Source: Woeseiaceae bacterium (lineage in GTDB: Bacteria > Pseudomonadota > Gammaproteobacteria > Steroidobacterales > Woeseiaceae). Taken from it: a stretch of 64,000 bases of DNA. Position 1 is the stretch's first letter. Every line of letters begins with the position of its first letter. The stretch covers positions 1 to 64,000 of the forward strand of contig JAJFKU010000073.1 of assembly GCA_021773035.1 (NCBI GenBank), read 5' to 3'. The notes beneath the pieces are model-generated. The model did no database searches, was not told where the DNA came from, and was given only the letters and a program-made list of their open reading frames with translations. The position numbers were made by a program, and so were the translations under genes. Shown in pieces: positions 1 through 8,721 of the stretch.

Positions 1-91
1 CCCAGCGGGATGAGTGGGCTGACTCTTGCTCGTGCACCATGCGCACAGCACGTTCTTGAACTTCTGTGGAATATCGGTTTGCTCTTGTCAT
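1..91 (-). CDS. IS3-family transposase OrfA, N-terminal part only (runs off window)
   Basis: Minus strand from 91: MTRANRYSTEVQERAVRMVHEQESAHSSRWA..., similar to IS3 OrfA starts (RYSPEVRERAVRMV...). Missing from the ORF track because it runs off the edge. Confidence 0.8.
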   Translation of the reverse strand, partial: MTRANRYSTEVQERAVRMVHEQESAHSSRW

Positions 92-141
92 CGGAGTATC
101 CTCTCAACATAAAAGGGCTCCGGCAATCCCGGGGCGGTTCA
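1..141 (-). mobile_element. Terminus of an IS3-family insertion sequence, truncated by the window edge
   Basis: The minus strand from 141 reads TGAACCGCCCCGGGATTGCCGGAGCCC, resembling an IS3-family terminal repeat. It is followed by an ATG ORF with a typical OrfA N-terminus. Confidence 0.8.
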
Positions 142-570
142 CCCATTTCGACAATCCAAGAGAGTGGACATGGGGAAATAAGATCGCCTAAAGAATTCCG
201 CGCCTTTTGTATCGTTTATAGATGACTCTAGTATTGCGATATCGACTTTGTCACTCTTGTAATACTTTCTTCTGAACCTAAACGGAGGCACTGGGACTTG
301 AAACTCAAAGCGAGCAATGTCCTCTACGTAGGAATTCTTCACATCAATGTCATGGGGTGGCTTTGATCTCCTGGATGGCGTTACGACGTGATTTGCTGTA
401 AGGCAGAATTTTCGTCCGGTATCGTCAGTCAAGACCAGACCTGTGCCGCTATGCTCGTTACCTCGCGACTGATATGTGGTGATAATTGGTGAAATGAACG
501 ACGCAGCATGCTTGACGCAAAATGCACCAAAGGATTCTCTGGCAATTTTGGGCATGTTGTGAATATTCAA
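139..570 (-). pseudogene. Trypsin-like serine protease, 3'-truncated by IS insertion
   Basis: GTGLVLTDDTGRKFCLTANHVV (His region) and VDIAIL (Asp region) present, Ser region absent. The stop codon TGA at 141-139 is the first three bases of the IS end. Confidence 0.65.
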
Positions 571-968
571 CTACTGTCGCCGACTCATTTTTGGACACCG
601 TCCTAAGGCTAGAGCATCTCAATTGATGAATGTGCTGCAACGACCGATTGAATCCACACTCGAAAGCAGCCGTTCGAGCGGCAAGTCTCGGGGGTTAAGC
701 GGAACTCGGCAATGGAAACTTCTGGCCGGTTCTTACCACCGCCCTGCTCGGCTCCGCTAAATAGCGAGAACAGCCCTTCTCGATACTAGCAGTAAGGTGC
801 CTTCTCGCTATCAATCCCAACTCTTGCCTGAAATGGCTGCGCAAGACAGCGACCGGCCCCTAGGCCAACCGATATGTGAGCGGCCTTGATCCCCTACAAA
901 ACCGAGGAGATGCCGACCACGAAAAATCAAAATAAACAATAGCTTAGGTTTTGATATGGAATCCTGCG

Positions 969-1002
969 TTGACCGGCACGAACCGCTGGGCTACAATGTA
1001 GC
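969..1002 (+). promoter_or_regulatory. Promoter and putative autoregulatory operator of the TA operon
   Basis: TTGACC (969-974), 17-bp spacer, TACAAT (992-997). Palindrome GCTACA-A-TGTAGC (990-1002) overlaps the -10. Confidence 0.6.
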
Positions 1003-1024
1003 TCACTCATTGGAGGATTCTATT

Positions 1025-1288
1025 ATGGCTGCGAATGCCGTAGTACGTGCACGAATTGACGAGCACATCAAAGAAGAAGCGACCATTGTCCTGGAGGCAA
1101 TGGGGCTGACCGTGTCCGATGCATTCCGCATCATGCTCACCCGTGTTGCTCGCGAGAAGGCGCTGCCTTTTGAGCCGCTGGTACCCAACGCGGAGACCAT
1201 CGAGGCCATGAAGGAAGCGCGCCGTGGCAATCTGCCTGCGTTCGACACTGTGGATGATCTGATGGCCGACTTGAATGCGGACGATTGA
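1025..1288 (+). CDS. RelB/DinJ-family antitoxin
   Basis: MAANAVVRARIDEHIKEEATIVLEAMGLTVSDAFRIMLTRVAREKALPFEPLVPNAET: RelB/DinJ ribbon-helix-helix pattern. Internal ATG at 1025 chosen downstream of GGAGG. Confidence 0.9.
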   Translation: MAANAVVRARIDEHIKEEATIVLEAMGLTVSDAFRIMLTRVAREKALPFEPLVPNAETIEAMKEARRGNLPAFDTVDDLMADLNADD

Positions 1289-1556
1289 ACGTACCACTCA
1301 GTTCAAACGTGATTACAAGCGCGAGTCGAAGGGCCAACATCGTCAGGTCCTCGCGGCAGATTTCCCAGAGATCTTGACGATTATCGCGGAGGACCAAGCA
1401 CTGGCGGAAAAGCATCGCGATCATGCTTTGACCGGTGACTGGAAGGACCACCGAGATTGCCATATTAAACCAGATTTTATCCTGATATATCGAAAACCAG
1501 ATGATGAGCGGTTGCAACTCGTTCGCCTCGGCTCACATAGCGAGTTGGGGCTGTAG
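1275..1556 (+). CDS. YafQ-family mRNA interferase toxin (RelE/ParE superfamily)
   Basis: LTGDWKDHRDCHIKPDFILIYRKPDDERLQLVRLGSHSELGL is YafQ-like. Overlaps the antitoxin by 14 nt. Confidence 0.9.
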   Translation: MRTIERTTQFKRDYKRESKGQHRQVLAADFPEILTIIAEDQALAEKHRDHALTGDWKDHRDCHIKPDFILIYRKPDDERLQLVRLGSHSELGL

Positions 1557-1750
1557 CGCCCGCGTTCAGGTGGATGTTCTGGGAAAGACAGGAACGTAAC
1601 CAACCCAACCGGTTATTGCGAGACGCACAGCCTCCTTCGGAGACGTGTAGACTTTTCCTCGAATTCGAACAGGGAGCTGCGTCTTGTAAAGTGAGTGATC
1701 AGAGCAATGCGACAAGATAGGATGCTTTTTCCCAAATGAACTAACGGCCT

Positions 1751-1792
1751 CTCACGGCGGTAACAGGGGTTCGAATCCCCTAGGGAGTACCA
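1751..1792 (+). repeat. tRNA-Glu 3'-half fragment (att-like copy 1)
   Basis: CTCACGGCGGTAACAGGGGTTCGAATCCCCTAGGGAGTACCA matches the anticodon-3'/T-arm/acceptor/CCA layout of tRNA-Glu. The upstream half does not form a D arm or a complete anticodon stem. Confidence 0.7.
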
Positions 1793-1838
1793 AACAATAG
1801 AAACGGCCCGCCTCGTGCGGGCCGTTTCTATTGTTTGG
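1790..1838. terminator. Perfect 22-bp stem hairpin directly after the tRNA fragment
   Basis: CCAAACAATAGAAACGGCCCGC-CTCGT-GCGGGCCGTTTCTATTGTTTGG; likely the original tRNA terminator. Confidence 0.7.
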
Positions 1839-1970
1839 TTGTCCCTGTGCAGGATGAGAATCCTGTTCGACCGGTCGCGAAGCTACCGGGACGCACGCAG
1901 TGCGCCCCGAAGGGGTGAGGAGCGAAGCGACGAATCAATCCCCTGGTGAGGACCAGATTATGGGGGAGAA

Positions 1971-2017
1971 AAAAGGTGTCAGGTATCTTTGGCACGAAAA
2001 CAAACCTGGCACCTTTT
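1971..2017. repeat. REP-like imperfect inverted repeat
   Basis: AAAAGGTGTCAGGT ... ACCTGGCACCTTTT (1971-1984 / 2004-2017); resembles the GGTGTCAGGT-type repeats found near Y1 (REP-associated) transposases. Confidence 0.5.
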
Positions 2018-2043
2018 CCCATCCTTGGCGACTATCTCGGAAT

Positions 2044-2835
2044 CTACTTCCGCCTACCGCGTTTCCAGAATTTGCGAATTAGGTAGACCACGAAAAATAT
2101 GAAAAGGAACCATGGAAGCAAATAAGGAATTGCTTCGATCCAGTCGGCTAACCCGTCCGATAAGTTTTGACCGAATGACGATAGTGAGGTTCTTATCGGC
2201 CCCCAAAACGTTCGCCCTGCTTCAACTACAAACTGGACATTCAGAATATCCATATCGACACGTTGTCGTTGAAATGCACTTTGTCCCAACACTTGTTCAA
2301 GCTCAGCCTGAACCTTCGTCAGTTCCGTCGTAATCTTGATCAGGGAGTCGACATCATCGACACCGCGTTCCTCAAGTTCGAGCAGTCTGTCGCGAGTCTT
2401 CGTTAAGATCGAAACCCTTTTGTCGATCTGCGCAATGCTCTTAGCCAAGTCTTCAACTTGTGTATTGCGCCTGGTTACTTCCCCCGCGCCAGCCGCCAAC
2501 CCAGCTAAAGCATCTACACCGTCTGGCTTTACTCGCATCCTGATTGACGCTGAACTATAGCTTCCATGACTTATGTTGGAACTTAGTACTGTACAGAGGT
2601 TATCCCGATCTTCGGCACACGCCTCTATTAGTGTTGCGTGAGAGTCAGCCAGCAGGTCTTCGCTGGTATCGACGACGATCGAATGTTCATACGCCAGAAA
2701 CTCGCCTTCGCTGCGCTCACCTGTTCGAGCCAATGACATGTTCGCGTCATTGCTGAAGCCAGATACGTTTTCTGAAGAGCTGCAACCGACGGTTGAAAGC
2801 AGGAAGAACCCGAAAAATAGAATCAGCCTTGTCAT
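2044..2835 (-). CDS. DUF4349-type lipoprotein with C-terminal TM segment
   Basis: Lipobox LLSTVGCSSS, central coiled coil, C-terminal TM plus KRGRRK tail. Confidence 0.75.
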   Translation of the reverse strand: MTRLILFFGFFLLSTVGCSSSENVSGFSNDANMSLARTGERSEGEFLAYEHSIVVDTSEDLLADSHATLIEACAEDRDNLCTVLSSNISHGSYSSASIRMRVKPDGVDALAGLAAGAGEVTRRNTQVEDLAKSIAQIDKRVSILTKTRDRLLELEERGVDDVDSLIKITTELTKVQAELEQVLGQSAFQRQRVDMDILNVQFVVEAGRTFWGPIRTSLSSFGQNLSDGLADWIEAIPYLLPWFLFIFFVVYLIRKFWKRGRRK

Positions 2836-2919
2836 CGAATTCTCTCCTCAAGTGTTTGAAAATCCAAATGGTCGTTTTGGGTGAGCAGCCGCCATTCTAC
2901 CTCAATCCAGGTGCCCAAA

Positions 2920-3126
2920 TTAGTCGCACGCGTCCGGCGGAATCGGCAGAATTTCAACCGCGCCGACGCCCACTTCGCGGTTCGGAAGACCCCGCTCATT
3001 GAACTCGACGTACCAGGCACTAATCAAGTGCATCTTGTCGCGATAGCTTGGATTTACCTCAGGAATAAACCGCCGCAACAGGGGTTCGAATCCTCTGGGG
3101 AGTACCAGACACCCTTTGAAGTCCTA
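2920..3126 (-). pseudogene. C-terminal fragment of an unidentified protein, running through the tRNA-like sequence
   Basis: Minus strand open frame without a good start: ...LVLPRGFEPLLRRFIPEVNPSYRDKMHLISAWYVEFNERGLPNREVGVGAVEILPIPPDACD*. Confidence 0.35.
3077..3107 (+). repeat. tRNA-Glu 3'-end fragment (att-like copy 2)
   Basis: AACAGGGGTTCGAATCCTCTGGGGAGTACCA matches 1762-1792 with two substitutions, same orientation. Confidence 0.65.
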
Positions 3127-3445
3127 CTGATTGATGAGAGAGTCAGTCACGAAGTTCAGGCGCTACGGGAAGGTGGTGTGATTAATGATCTGACCGCAAT
3201 GCTCCAGCGGAAATCGACTGTCGCGTGAGAGGATCGTCAAAATAACAACACCAGGATCGTGCGCTGTGACGTAAGTTCGCACTATCTGTCCCCTGCAAAG
3301 CGCGTATCGCCGACTATAATTGGCTAATCAGGACTTCTTTCAGGACATGAGAACGATAAGAATCACCCTGTTGAGTTCAGCTGCACTGTCAATGCTGCTG
3401 CTCGATTCACGCATAACATCGCGGTCGTCATTGGAGAATCGGAAA

Positions 3446-4222
3446 ATGGATGAAAACACAGCCAAGAACATAGCTGTTGTAGCCGCCGGTGGCGCCATTG
3501 GTGGCATGCTGGGGTTTTTCTTCTCGCTGTATCTAGGCCATGAGCCGAAATTCGGCGCCTATCTGGACGCCGCGCTGTGGATGGCGATGGGAACCGGTGC
3601 TGGATTGATCTTCATATTTCTAATGGCGAATACCGATAGAACCGACAGGGCAAGACTGATCTCATTGGCTTTGGTAGCAGGATTTTTCTGGCAACCCGTG
3701 CTCGAAGGTAGCAAAGCGCTGGTGGAACGAAACACTGAAGACCGGACAGGTGTCGAAGCGATCGCTGCGCTGCAATCTGCCCGATCTTCGATTGATGAAT
3801 ACAACAATATTGCAGATTCCGGCTCAGTGGAGGACAAAGCGTCCCTGCTTGCAGATATTCGATCCAAGATTTCCGAAGCTGAGTTACTGGCCGGAGATCT
3901 TGACCGCATATCGACTGTGGAGAAAGTCGCGCGTGCATCAGAGAACCTTTTTGCCAGTAGTGAAGCAAACAGTGTCCTGGTCGACATAGGTTTTGAAACC
4001 GGCAATATGCTGGTGCTTGGCAATCTGGAGAACGAAACGGGTCCGCGACCTCTGGGCTCATGGTACGCACAGCAGTTGCCACAGAACCGAATAAACATAG
4101 TCAACGGACAGAATTCGCCGCAAGGCCGAATCGTTGCTATCGGCGGACAGACCCCGCTGGCGAATCCTTTTGAAGTAGGGAGCGATGACAGCGCCGAAGA
4201 AGCTGTCATTGAAGAGCGCTGA
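3446..4222 (+). CDS. Hypothetical membrane protein
   Basis: MDENTAKNIAVVAAGGAIGGMLGFFFSLYLG... with about three hydrophobic segments then a soluble domain. The ORF may extend to 3320. Confidence 0.6.
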   Translation: MDENTAKNIAVVAAGGAIGGMLGFFFSLYLGHEPKFGAYLDAALWMAMGTGAGLIFIFLMANTDRTDRARLISLALVAGFFWQPVLEGSKALVERNTEDRTGVEAIAALQSARSSIDEYNNIADSGSVEDKASLLADIRSKISEAELLAGDLDRISTVEKVARASENLFASSEANSVLVDIGFETGNMLVLGNLENETGPRPLGSWYAQQLPQNRINIVNGQNSPQGRIVAIGGQTPLANPFEVGSDDSAEEAVIEER

Positions 4223-4577
4223 CGCTTCAGTATTCGGAAGCTTGCGCCTTGGTTGCTCGCCTTGAAAAGACGGCGCAGATAGACCCGAGCAGGAACAATG
4301 ACAGCGAACATGGTTCAGGAACCCTTGTGATGCGGCGAACACCGCCAGCATAGCGGGGGGGGTAGCTGCTAAGAGCTTTTTCCGGCGTCGGCGATATGCT
4401 CGAGAACGCTGTGCATGGCCTATATGTAATAACTCAGACCCGACCTTACAGACAGTGTCGGAATTGATCGAATTCGAACGGCGGGCTTCCTTGCGAACTC
4501 CAAGGGTCGATGTAACACGGGCTTTGGATTCTTGCGCCGGTGTTTCGCCGTACCGCAAAGAAATAGTGTTCGGCGCA

Positions 4578-4649
4578 GGGATGCGGTGGCTACGCCAATG
4601 ACCTCTTCACGACCCACAGGCGAGTTCATTGGCGTAGCCACCGCATCCC
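4578..4649. repeat. Perfect 24-bp inverted repeat with 24-nt loop
   Basis: GGGATGCGGTGGCTACGCCAATGA (4578-4601) and TCATTGGCGTAGCCACCGCATCCC (4626-4649). Confidence 0.9.
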
Positions 4650-5170
4650 GACAGTCGGGCATGTATTTCAGTTAACGGTCAACGTGCTGAACAGGTGTTG
4701 ATCCGGGCGGCGCCACTTCGTGGACCTCGCTGCAGTGGCTCCCGACGTCTTCAAAAACAGAAAACGTGAACGGTCTTCTATCTAACAAGTTCCGCGTTCG
4801 TGGCTGTTTATCGGCCTCCGAGTCAACCTGCGGCCCCTCCAGTATAAAGATCTTCTACTCTGTGAACTGCTCTGGCGGAGGCGAGCCCGACTAATAGAAT
4901 ACGGCAGGAACGTACGCCAGCCAGCCGGCGGTTCCCGAAATAACGGGAGCTGCCGGTGTTTTCGGTCGAAGGTCACTGCTCCAAAGTTACGGTTTTTTTG
5001 GCCCGCTGTCCGCCCCGGGCAGCGTCAGGCAGCGCGCTGGTGTCCAACGCAAACTGCGCCACCTGAGTGGCCGGTTCGCGCTCGATAGCGATCATTGATC
5101 TGATAGGATTACGATAGACTGGTACTGACCCATACCAGCCGTCAATGAACAACAACTATAGTTTGGTGGC

Positions 5171-5572
5171 ATGACTCTGACTTCTTTCTGGAGACGACTA
5201 AAGTCTCGAATAATGGCTGATAAGTACCCGGTAGAAACTTGGACGGGAGAACCTCTATTTGATGCCGCTTTGCCTGATAGCGACGCAGCAGGTATTGAGT
5301 TTTTGAACGATGATGAAACACCGATGGAATTCGTTATTGCCGTTTTAACTCGCTGTTTAAACCTGTCTCGAATAGACGCAACAGAAAGTATGTTGAGAGT
5401 CCACTTTAAAGGTTCTGCGAAGTTCGGTCGAATGCGTCGTTCTGTCGCTGATGAGCTTTCCGATTTCATCGCAACGGAATTGGCCAAGTCCGACTTTCCG
5501 TTGAAATTCCGCGTTTGTGATGGGCAACCTTCACTGGCTCCTTTGCCATTAACCAAAGGAGATGTCACCTAA
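5171..5572 (+). CDS. ClpS-like protein (N-degron adaptor fold) with N-terminal extension
   Basis: FLNDDETPMEFVIAVLTRCLNLSRIDATESMLRVHFKGSAKFG resembles the ClpS signature NDDxTPMEFVIxVL...A..LMLxVHxxGxAxxG. Confidence 0.75.
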   Translation: MTLTSFWRRLKSRIMADKYPVETWTGEPLFDAALPDSDAAGIEFLNDDETPMEFVIAVLTRCLNLSRIDATESMLRVHFKGSAKFGRMRRSVADELSDFIATELAKSDFPLKFRVCDGQPSLAPLPLTKGDVT

Positions 5573-5687
5573 CAATACACTTCATTTGTATTTTCAACGG
5601 CTGCTACATCAACATCAGGGAACTCTACCGAAGAAAAATGCCGTATTCTGCTCTCTATACATTCGATGACTCGGTAAGGAGGAGGAA

Positions 5688-6443
5688 TTGAAGAATCCTG
5701 ACCAATTCTTACTCGGAAAGCGAATCGCCATCACAGGAGCGGCCCGCGGCCTTGGTCGTGCGTTAGCCATTATTGCGGCTGACCACGGTGCAGAGCCCGT
5801 TCTCCTCGGCCGCGACCCGGCGGTTCTAAACAACGTCGCTGATACGATAAGAGCCCGTTCCGGACGCGAGTCTTTAGTCGTAGCTTGTGATCTGGCGAAG
5901 CCAGGAAGCATCACCTCAGCGTGCGAATTAACACTTGAGCACAATCCGATAATCGATGTACTGATCAACAACGGATCGCCGTGGTTGGAGGGACGTCTTG
6001 ACGAGATTTCCGACACCGACATCACTTCTACAGTTGCAGCAGCAGTATCCGGAACTATTCTCGTCACCAAGGGACTACTTCCCGGTCTCTACCGCTCGGC
6101 CGCTGCCGACATCATTACAATCATCTCGACATCCGGTGTTCCTGGCTGGGATCTCGGTGGCGGTTCGGTGCCCTTTTATGCCGCGAAACACGGTCAGTCC
6201 GGTTTCAGCGATAAACTTCGGCATGAACTGAGGGGCACGGACATTCGGGTGTCCGCGATCTACCCTCCGGACTTCGACGATGCTGACCCGACGCATGCTG
6301 GCTGGGACGACGTGCCGATTGATGGCGCGAAGATTTCGAATCGCGAGATTGTCTCTACCCTGCTTTTCATTCTGGCAACACCAAGAACATGCAGTTTTCC
6401 GATTGTGATCCTGGATGGCATGTCGCGGACATCAGATGAATAA
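5688..6443 (+). CDS. SDR-family oxidoreductase, TTG start
   Basis: GAARGLGRAL cofactor motif, NNGS, YAAKHG catalytic motif. AAGGAGGAGG ribosome-binding site upstream of the TTG. Confidence 0.9.
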   Translation: MKNPDQFLLGKRIAITGAARGLGRALAIIAADHGAEPVLLGRDPAVLNNVADTIRARSGRESLVVACDLAKPGSITSACELTLEHNPIIDVLINNGSPWLEGRLDEISDTDITSTVAAAVSGTILVTKGLLPGLYRSAAADIITIISTSGVPGWDLGGGSVPFYAAKHGQSGFSDKLRHELRGTDIRVSAIYPPDFDDADPTHAGWDDVPIDGAKISNREIVSTLLFILATPRTCSFPIVILDGMSRTSDE

Positions 6444-7362
6444 CCGTGAATTTCGGATGGTAGCCAAAAACTTCAGCTTTGTACTCAGCGCCCTGGCTCT
6501 CTGCGGATGTGCGATCAACTCCCAGGACGCGAAAATAATGCCCGGCGTACAGTTATCTGAATACAAAACGTTCTTCGTCATCGAGGAAGACGACGATAAG
6601 AGGAATGTTGGCGGGTCGATAGTCGACGTACTGGCGGACAAGGGGTTTAGTGCGTCAATCGGAAGCCCCACCGAGATCCCCGAGTCCACTGATATACTGG
6701 TGCGATACGATGCAAAATGGAGCTGGGATGTCACTTTTTACCTCCTCGGTCTGAATATTCGTTTTCTCGAGGCAGGCTCGCTCACGCCTCTCGCAACGTC
6801 CACGTCCGAGCATTCGTCGATAACCAGAAAAACCAGGCGCGGCATGGTTGAAGAGGTTTTGACTAACATCTTTATCGGTACTGCCGATAGTTCCAAGAAT
6901 GACTACAACGATCCGGTTGTTCTGGAAGATTTGCTGGTTAAACCAGCTGTACCGGTACCAGAGTCGCTGCCAATCAAAGTGGATATCGTTGGTTACGGCG
7001 TTCAGCTAGCTGATGATGAAACATTCGACACAGCCCTGAGAATATCCTTGGACGAACATCGTGTTTTCGATTCAATTTCCGCTGATGGAAACCACAGCTT
7101 GGTGGTCGCCCTGAATGGGCTAGAGACTAACGAAACCCACCTGGTAATATTCGGCTCGGTCATCTACCACAACGTCACAGCTGCGGCCACCTGGGTACTG
7201 AAAAGTAAGGACAGTGGAGAGGTGTTATTCGCTTCGGAAATCACTGCTGAATGCCCGGAAGAAGAACTGGGCGAATCCAGAAGCGTCACCGATAAAACCG
7301 CCTGTGCGATCAGGGAGAACCTGCGATCGGGTATCGGCGAACTGGCGTCGCTCAGGCTATAA
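6436..7362 (+). CDS. Hypothetical lipoprotein
   Basis: Signal peptide with lipobox ALCGC; ~308 aa. Confidence 0.65.
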   Translation: MNNREFRMVAKNFSFVLSALALCGCAINSQDAKIMPGVQLSEYKTFFVIEEDDDKRNVGGSIVDVLADKGFSASIGSPTEIPESTDILVRYDAKWSWDVTFYLLGLNIRFLEAGSLTPLATSTSEHSSITRKTRRGMVEEVLTNIFIGTADSSKNDYNDPVVLEDLLVKPAVPVPESLPIKVDIVGYGVQLADDETFDTALRISLDEHRVFDSISADGNHSLVVALNGLETNETHLVIFGSVIYHNVTAAATWVLKSKDSGEVLFASEITAECPEEELGESRSVTDKTACAIRENLRSGIGELASLRL

Positions 7363-7404
7363 TCAAACTCCCTTTTGTCGACCATAAGCTTCCTCTTTTC
7401 CATC

Positions 7405-7853
7405 ATGTTTAGATCAATATTTGCCATTTTTCTCTTTGTAATCGCGTTTGATGCATTCTCTCAGGAGAGTTTTCGGCAAATGCCGATTCACTAAGCGGTT
7501 ACCGTAATGCTCAGAGAATAATCGTCATCACAGAAGATGAAGCCATTCACTATGCACGATTCTGTGGCTTCTATGAACTTCGCGATATCTTGGTGGAAAG
7601 CGTTGACAGGGTTTCCGCTACTGTAAGCATCACAGACGCACCGATGTTCGAGATCAGGATGCTATCAAAGTCAGGTGAATACACGACTTTCGTTGGCAAC
7701 CATTGGATTAGAACAACTGACGGTACAGCGTTGCTGACAAGCGCCTCTTACGAACGCATAGTCGAATACGTGGAAAGGCGGAAAGGCGGAAAGGCGGAAA
7801 GGCCAAGGTCAGTCAAAGGAGAAGGTAAGCGGGACTATTCAGCAGATACTTGA
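7405..7853 (+). pseudogene. Small exported hypothetical protein, apparently frameshifted
   Basis: Signal peptide frame MFRSIFAIFLFVIAFDAFSQESFRQMPIH* (7405-7494). The continuing frame (open from 7452) reads EFSANADSLSGYRNAQRIIVITEDEAIHYARFCGF... to 7853. Confidence 0.5.
7772..7803 (+). repeat. 8-bp tandem repeat (GGAAAGGC)x4
   Basis: Four perfect consecutive units near the 3' end of the 7405-7853 coding region. Confidence 0.95.
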
Positions 7854-8123
7854 TCGCATAAATGACCCAGCGTATGTCGAAGAGAACATGTGCAAGAATC
7901 ATTGAGTTCGTTCAGAGTTTTTACCGGTTCGACAAAATCTTAGTTCCAACAACTGGACCGTCCCAAACCGTTCTTTGATTTTACACTCGGGCCCAGACAT
8001 CACGTGGCAAAGCCAATGAAAAGCGTTCTTGATTTGCCCGAAGATCACTTGGGCGGGAAGAACGATCAGACTGATCCCGACCGGTGAACTTGTAAGTCTG
8101 GTCAGTGCGACCAGTCGTGCGCG

Positions 8124-8582
8124 TCACCGCCTCAATTTTTCGACGAGTTCCAACAGCTCTTTTTCCTGCTCGTCATTGAGCGGGTATACGGAGCGAAAAC
8201 TGCAGCCGCGATAGGCGTCGACGGGCACCTTGAATCTCCCAGGGTTAGGTACATTCTGAGTCGGTACGTCCCTTTCGTCGAGGGCCTTGCATGGTCTGCC
8301 AAACTCGATCAGGTAGGTATTTCTGCGATCTCGAAGGATGATATGCCTCAATGTAAGAGGTTGGTTACGGAGGCTGCCAATCGGTTTGAGGGAATGAGTT
8401 TTCTCTAGTCCGGATATGACAATGAAGTCATCAATCGGGCCGTTTCTCGCAACGTCAGCTTCTTGCTCGGCAGTCGCTGCGCAACCCGCAACGAGTATTG
8501 TGACGAACAACAATGTGTTCCTCGCCGCGCCCATCTCCCAACGAGTGGCTTTAATGCGGGACAACCCATTTTTACTGTTCAT
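8124..8582 (-). CDS. Small hypothetical lipoprotein (DUF6491-like)
   Basis: LLFVTILVAGCAA lipobox; C-terminal CSFRSVYPLNDEQEKELLELVEKL. Confidence 0.55.
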   Translation of the reverse strand: MNSKNGLSRIKATRWEMGAARNTLLFVTILVAGCAATAEQEADVARNGPIDDFIVISGLEKTHSLKPIGSLRNQPLTLRHIILRDRRNTYLIEFGRPCKALDERDVPTQNVPNPGRFKVPVDAYRGCSFRSVYPLNDEQEKELLELVEKLRR

Positions 8583-8721
8583 TTTATGCAGGTCTCATAT
8601 GAGGTGTTCGACTAGCCAACTCATGGCAGTTTAGCACTCGACCAGCTCGCTTTGGCGAATAGCAGCCGGTCAGGTTGAGTAGTACACTAATACAACGAAA
8701 TCAGAGCGAGGGAGTCTGCGA

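Noticed and set aside
1751-1792. Functional tRNA-Glu gene
   Set aside because: No D arm, no 5' acceptor strand and a broken anticodon stem; only the 3' half is present.
2881-3228. 115-aa plus-strand ORF
   Set aside because: Runs across the tRNA-like fragment and opposite a better minus-strand fragment; no motif recognised.
3559-4311. 250-aa minus-strand ORF opposite the 3446-4222 gene
   Set aside because: Ser/Arg-rich composition typical of antisense frames; the plus strand has coherent TM helices.
4578-4649. Perfect inverted repeat as an integron attC site
   Set aside because: No RYYYAAC/GTTRRRY core pair at the arm ends, no extrahelical bases, and no integrase in the window.
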